Below, piece after piece: positions 52,833 through 53,000 of a DNA stretch of 53,000 nt. How positions within the stretch are numbered: position 1 is the stretch's first letter; every line of letters begins with the position of its first letter. Made by a program: the position numbers and the translations under genes. The notes beneath the pieces were generated by a model. That model worked only from the letters and a program-made list of their open reading frames with translations, did no database searches and was not told where the DNA came from. The stretch comes from Owenia fusiformis (Eukaryota > Annelida > Polychaeta > Sabellida > Oweniidae): positions 1 through 53,000 of the forward strand of contig CAIIXF020000791.1 in the NCBI GenBank assembly GCA_903813345.2. Direction: 5' to 3'.

Positions 52833-53000
52833 ATGTTTTACTACGCGTACATCATTGGTTTCCTTTTGCTTTTTGCCCATGCGGGGATGAGTCAAGAAAG
52901 CAATAAGGACGTCGTTTTAAAATTTCTTAACACGACATCGAGTGACCTTATTCGGCAACTGAACACCGATGAGCTGTTTCGTCGTCTAAGCAATGCTGAG
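52833..53000 (+). CDS. N-terminus of a secreted or membrane protein, runs off the window
   Basis: 56 codons, open to the last base. The first 20 residues (MFYYAYIIGFLLLFAHAGMS) form a typical signal peptide: a short N-region, a hydrophobic core at about 6-15, and likely cleavage after AHA or MSQ. The following ESNKDVVLKFLNTT and SSDLIRQLNTDELFRRLSNA are hydrophilic, helix-prone and of balanced codon use, with an N-glycosylation sequon (NTT). GC content rises clearly at this point relative to the AT-rich upstream. The ATG sits in GAGGAAATGT, with A at -3. No repeat flanks it, so I take it as the first exon of a host gene. The family is not recognised; a neuropeptide or hormone precursor, a secreted enzyme and a receptor are all possible. 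Confidence 0.6.
   Translation, partial: MFYYAYIIGFLLLFAHAGMSQESNKDVVLKFLNTTSSDLIRQLNTDELFRRLSNAE

Overview
The window is animal genomic DNA and almost entirely repeats. It is AT-rich and intron-tolerant, with poly(A)-tailed non-LTR retrotransposons, a Ngaro-type tyrosine-recombinase retrotransposon, PIF/Harbinger, Tc1/mariner and TTAA-flanked elements, and several foldback/minisatellite blocks. This mix suits a marine invertebrate (mollusc or invertebrate deuterostome), but the sequence does not fix the phylum. No operons or bacterial genes are present. The only plausible host gene is the first exon of a secreted protein running off the right edge (52833-53000).

Layout. 1-4262: a 366-bp tandem duplication, a 5'-truncated non-LTR element (1435-2568) and a 162-bp minisatellite (2700-4262). 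4745-6720: a broken non-LTR element on the minus strand. 6775-9815: a decayed PIF/Harbinger element whose transposase pseudogene has a visible intron. 11169-14634: a young, 5'-truncated non-LTR insertion with an intact 1092-codon endonuclease-RT frame that begins at a 2A-like motif; it has a perfect target duplication and a 24-nt poly(A) tail. 15332-15990 and 36231-37480: two halves of one ACTTAG-rich tandem array, with a CRE-TATA-Inr promoter-like site at its left end.

That array is split by a 20.2-kb unit (15995-36226) with inverted terminal arms of about 1.41 kb and a 4-bp TGAA duplication. Joining the flanks restores the array sequence. The arms record later insertions: a 424-bp element with an 8-bp duplication in the left arm and a 2.86-kb TTAA element in the right arm, each with its empty site in the other arm. 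The interior holds a Ngaro-like retrotransposon (21678-29832). Its layout is A1, SGNH-hydrolase-like ORF, Gag, RT, RNase H, tyrosine recombinase, a set of covarying hairpins, then B1-A2-B2. Repeat A1 is itself split by a Tc1/mariner copy, and A2 keeps the empty site. Nesting order is therefore array, 20-kb unit, Ngaro, Tc1.

37.5-53 kb: mostly non-coding. It contains the C-terminal part of another non-LTR ORF with a minisatellite in its 3' region (41893-43739), a foldback block built of GCCGGC palindromes and ~345-bp repeats (44218-47125), a MITE-like pair (48250-49115), a second foldback block (49134-51790), and two copies of a small hairpin repeat (40.6 and 52.3 kb).

All reading was by eye. 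Family names rest on motif recognition, not database searches, and repeat boundaries are good to a few bases unless a target duplication fixes them.
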